Source: Paludibacter jiangxiensis
GTDB lineage: Bacteria > Bacteroidota > Bacteroidia > Bacteroidales > Paludibacteraceae
Length of the DNA stretch: 32,254 nt
Direction: 5' to 3'
Assembly: GCA_945870155.1 (NCBI GenBank)
Contig: CAMBSB010000042.1
Coordinates: 1 to 32,254 of the forward strand
Shown: positions 32,220-32,254 of the stretch, one piece after another
Numbering within the stretch: the stretch's first letter is position 1
Layout of the letters: each line of letters opens with the position of its first letter
Program-made: the position numbers and the translations under genes
The notes under the pieces: generated by a model
Databases searched by the model: none
Told to the model about the DNA's origin: nothing
The model's input: only the letters and a program-made list of their open reading frames with translations

Positions 32220-32254
32220 TCTGTAATGTGAAAAAACAAAAAAATCGAAGGACA

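Overview
The window looks like chromosomal DNA of a Bacteroidota member, probably a free-living or anaerobic/microaerophilic Bacteroidales/Marinilabiliales-type lineage (taxonomy inferred, not tested). The evidence is AT-rich sequence, -7 promoter elements of the Bacteroidota type (TAnnTTTG, several with a -33 TTTG-like box about 19-20 nt upstream), GldB and GldE homologues, a complete RseC-RnfBCDGEA operon, and intergenic space crowded with GC-rich palindromic repeats.

Layout. 1-477 holds no gene but a dense set of nested foldback repeats. 478-2147 (-) is a likely bcp-hydrolase-ppa operon. 2390-3133 (+) is a nitroreductase. 3165-9714 (-) carries gldB, yidC, pyrG and a DUF2007/universal-stress protein. 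9907-13151 (+) carries gldE, rpsO and hisS, with clear terminators after rpsO and hisS. 13253-16307 has two pirins and a secreted TPR protein. 16442-17945 is a compact peroxide-stress operon: cytoplasmic glutathione-peroxidase homologue, OhrR-type MarR regulator with its sensing Cys, and a second peroxidase with a signal peptide. Twin palindromic operators flank the -7 element of this operon. 18464-19405 is an ECF sigma factor followed by a small protein; both are preceded by the same 12-bp motif.

19443-26077 is the accessory part. A 40-bp piece of a tRNA-Gly(CCC) gene (anticodon loop to 3 nt beyond the 3' end) occurs as a direct repeat at both ends, while the intact tRNA lies at 26041-26113 (-). 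This is the footprint of site-specific integration into a tRNA gene, but no integrase is visible inside. The cargo is a sigma-like protein, an AAA+ ATPase, a uracil/hypoxanthine-DNA-glycosylase-like protein with an unknown partner, a 664-bp REP-type tyrosine transposase unit with three mirror-image hairpins on each side, a small HExxH membrane protein, an unknown protein and a small broken ORF.

26381-32158 (-) is the Rnf ion-pumping ferredoxin:NAD+ oxidoreductase operon, read from a good promoter at 32188-32219 through rseC, rnfB, rnfC, rnfD, rnfG, rnfE and rnfA. Downstream of rnfA are two copies of a 120-bp-spaced repeat whose hairpins differ by compensatory changes.

The most novel material is the integrase-less tRNA-Gly island and its glycosylase/unknown gene pair, the symmetrical transposase unit, the twin-operator peroxide operon and the structured intergenic repeats.
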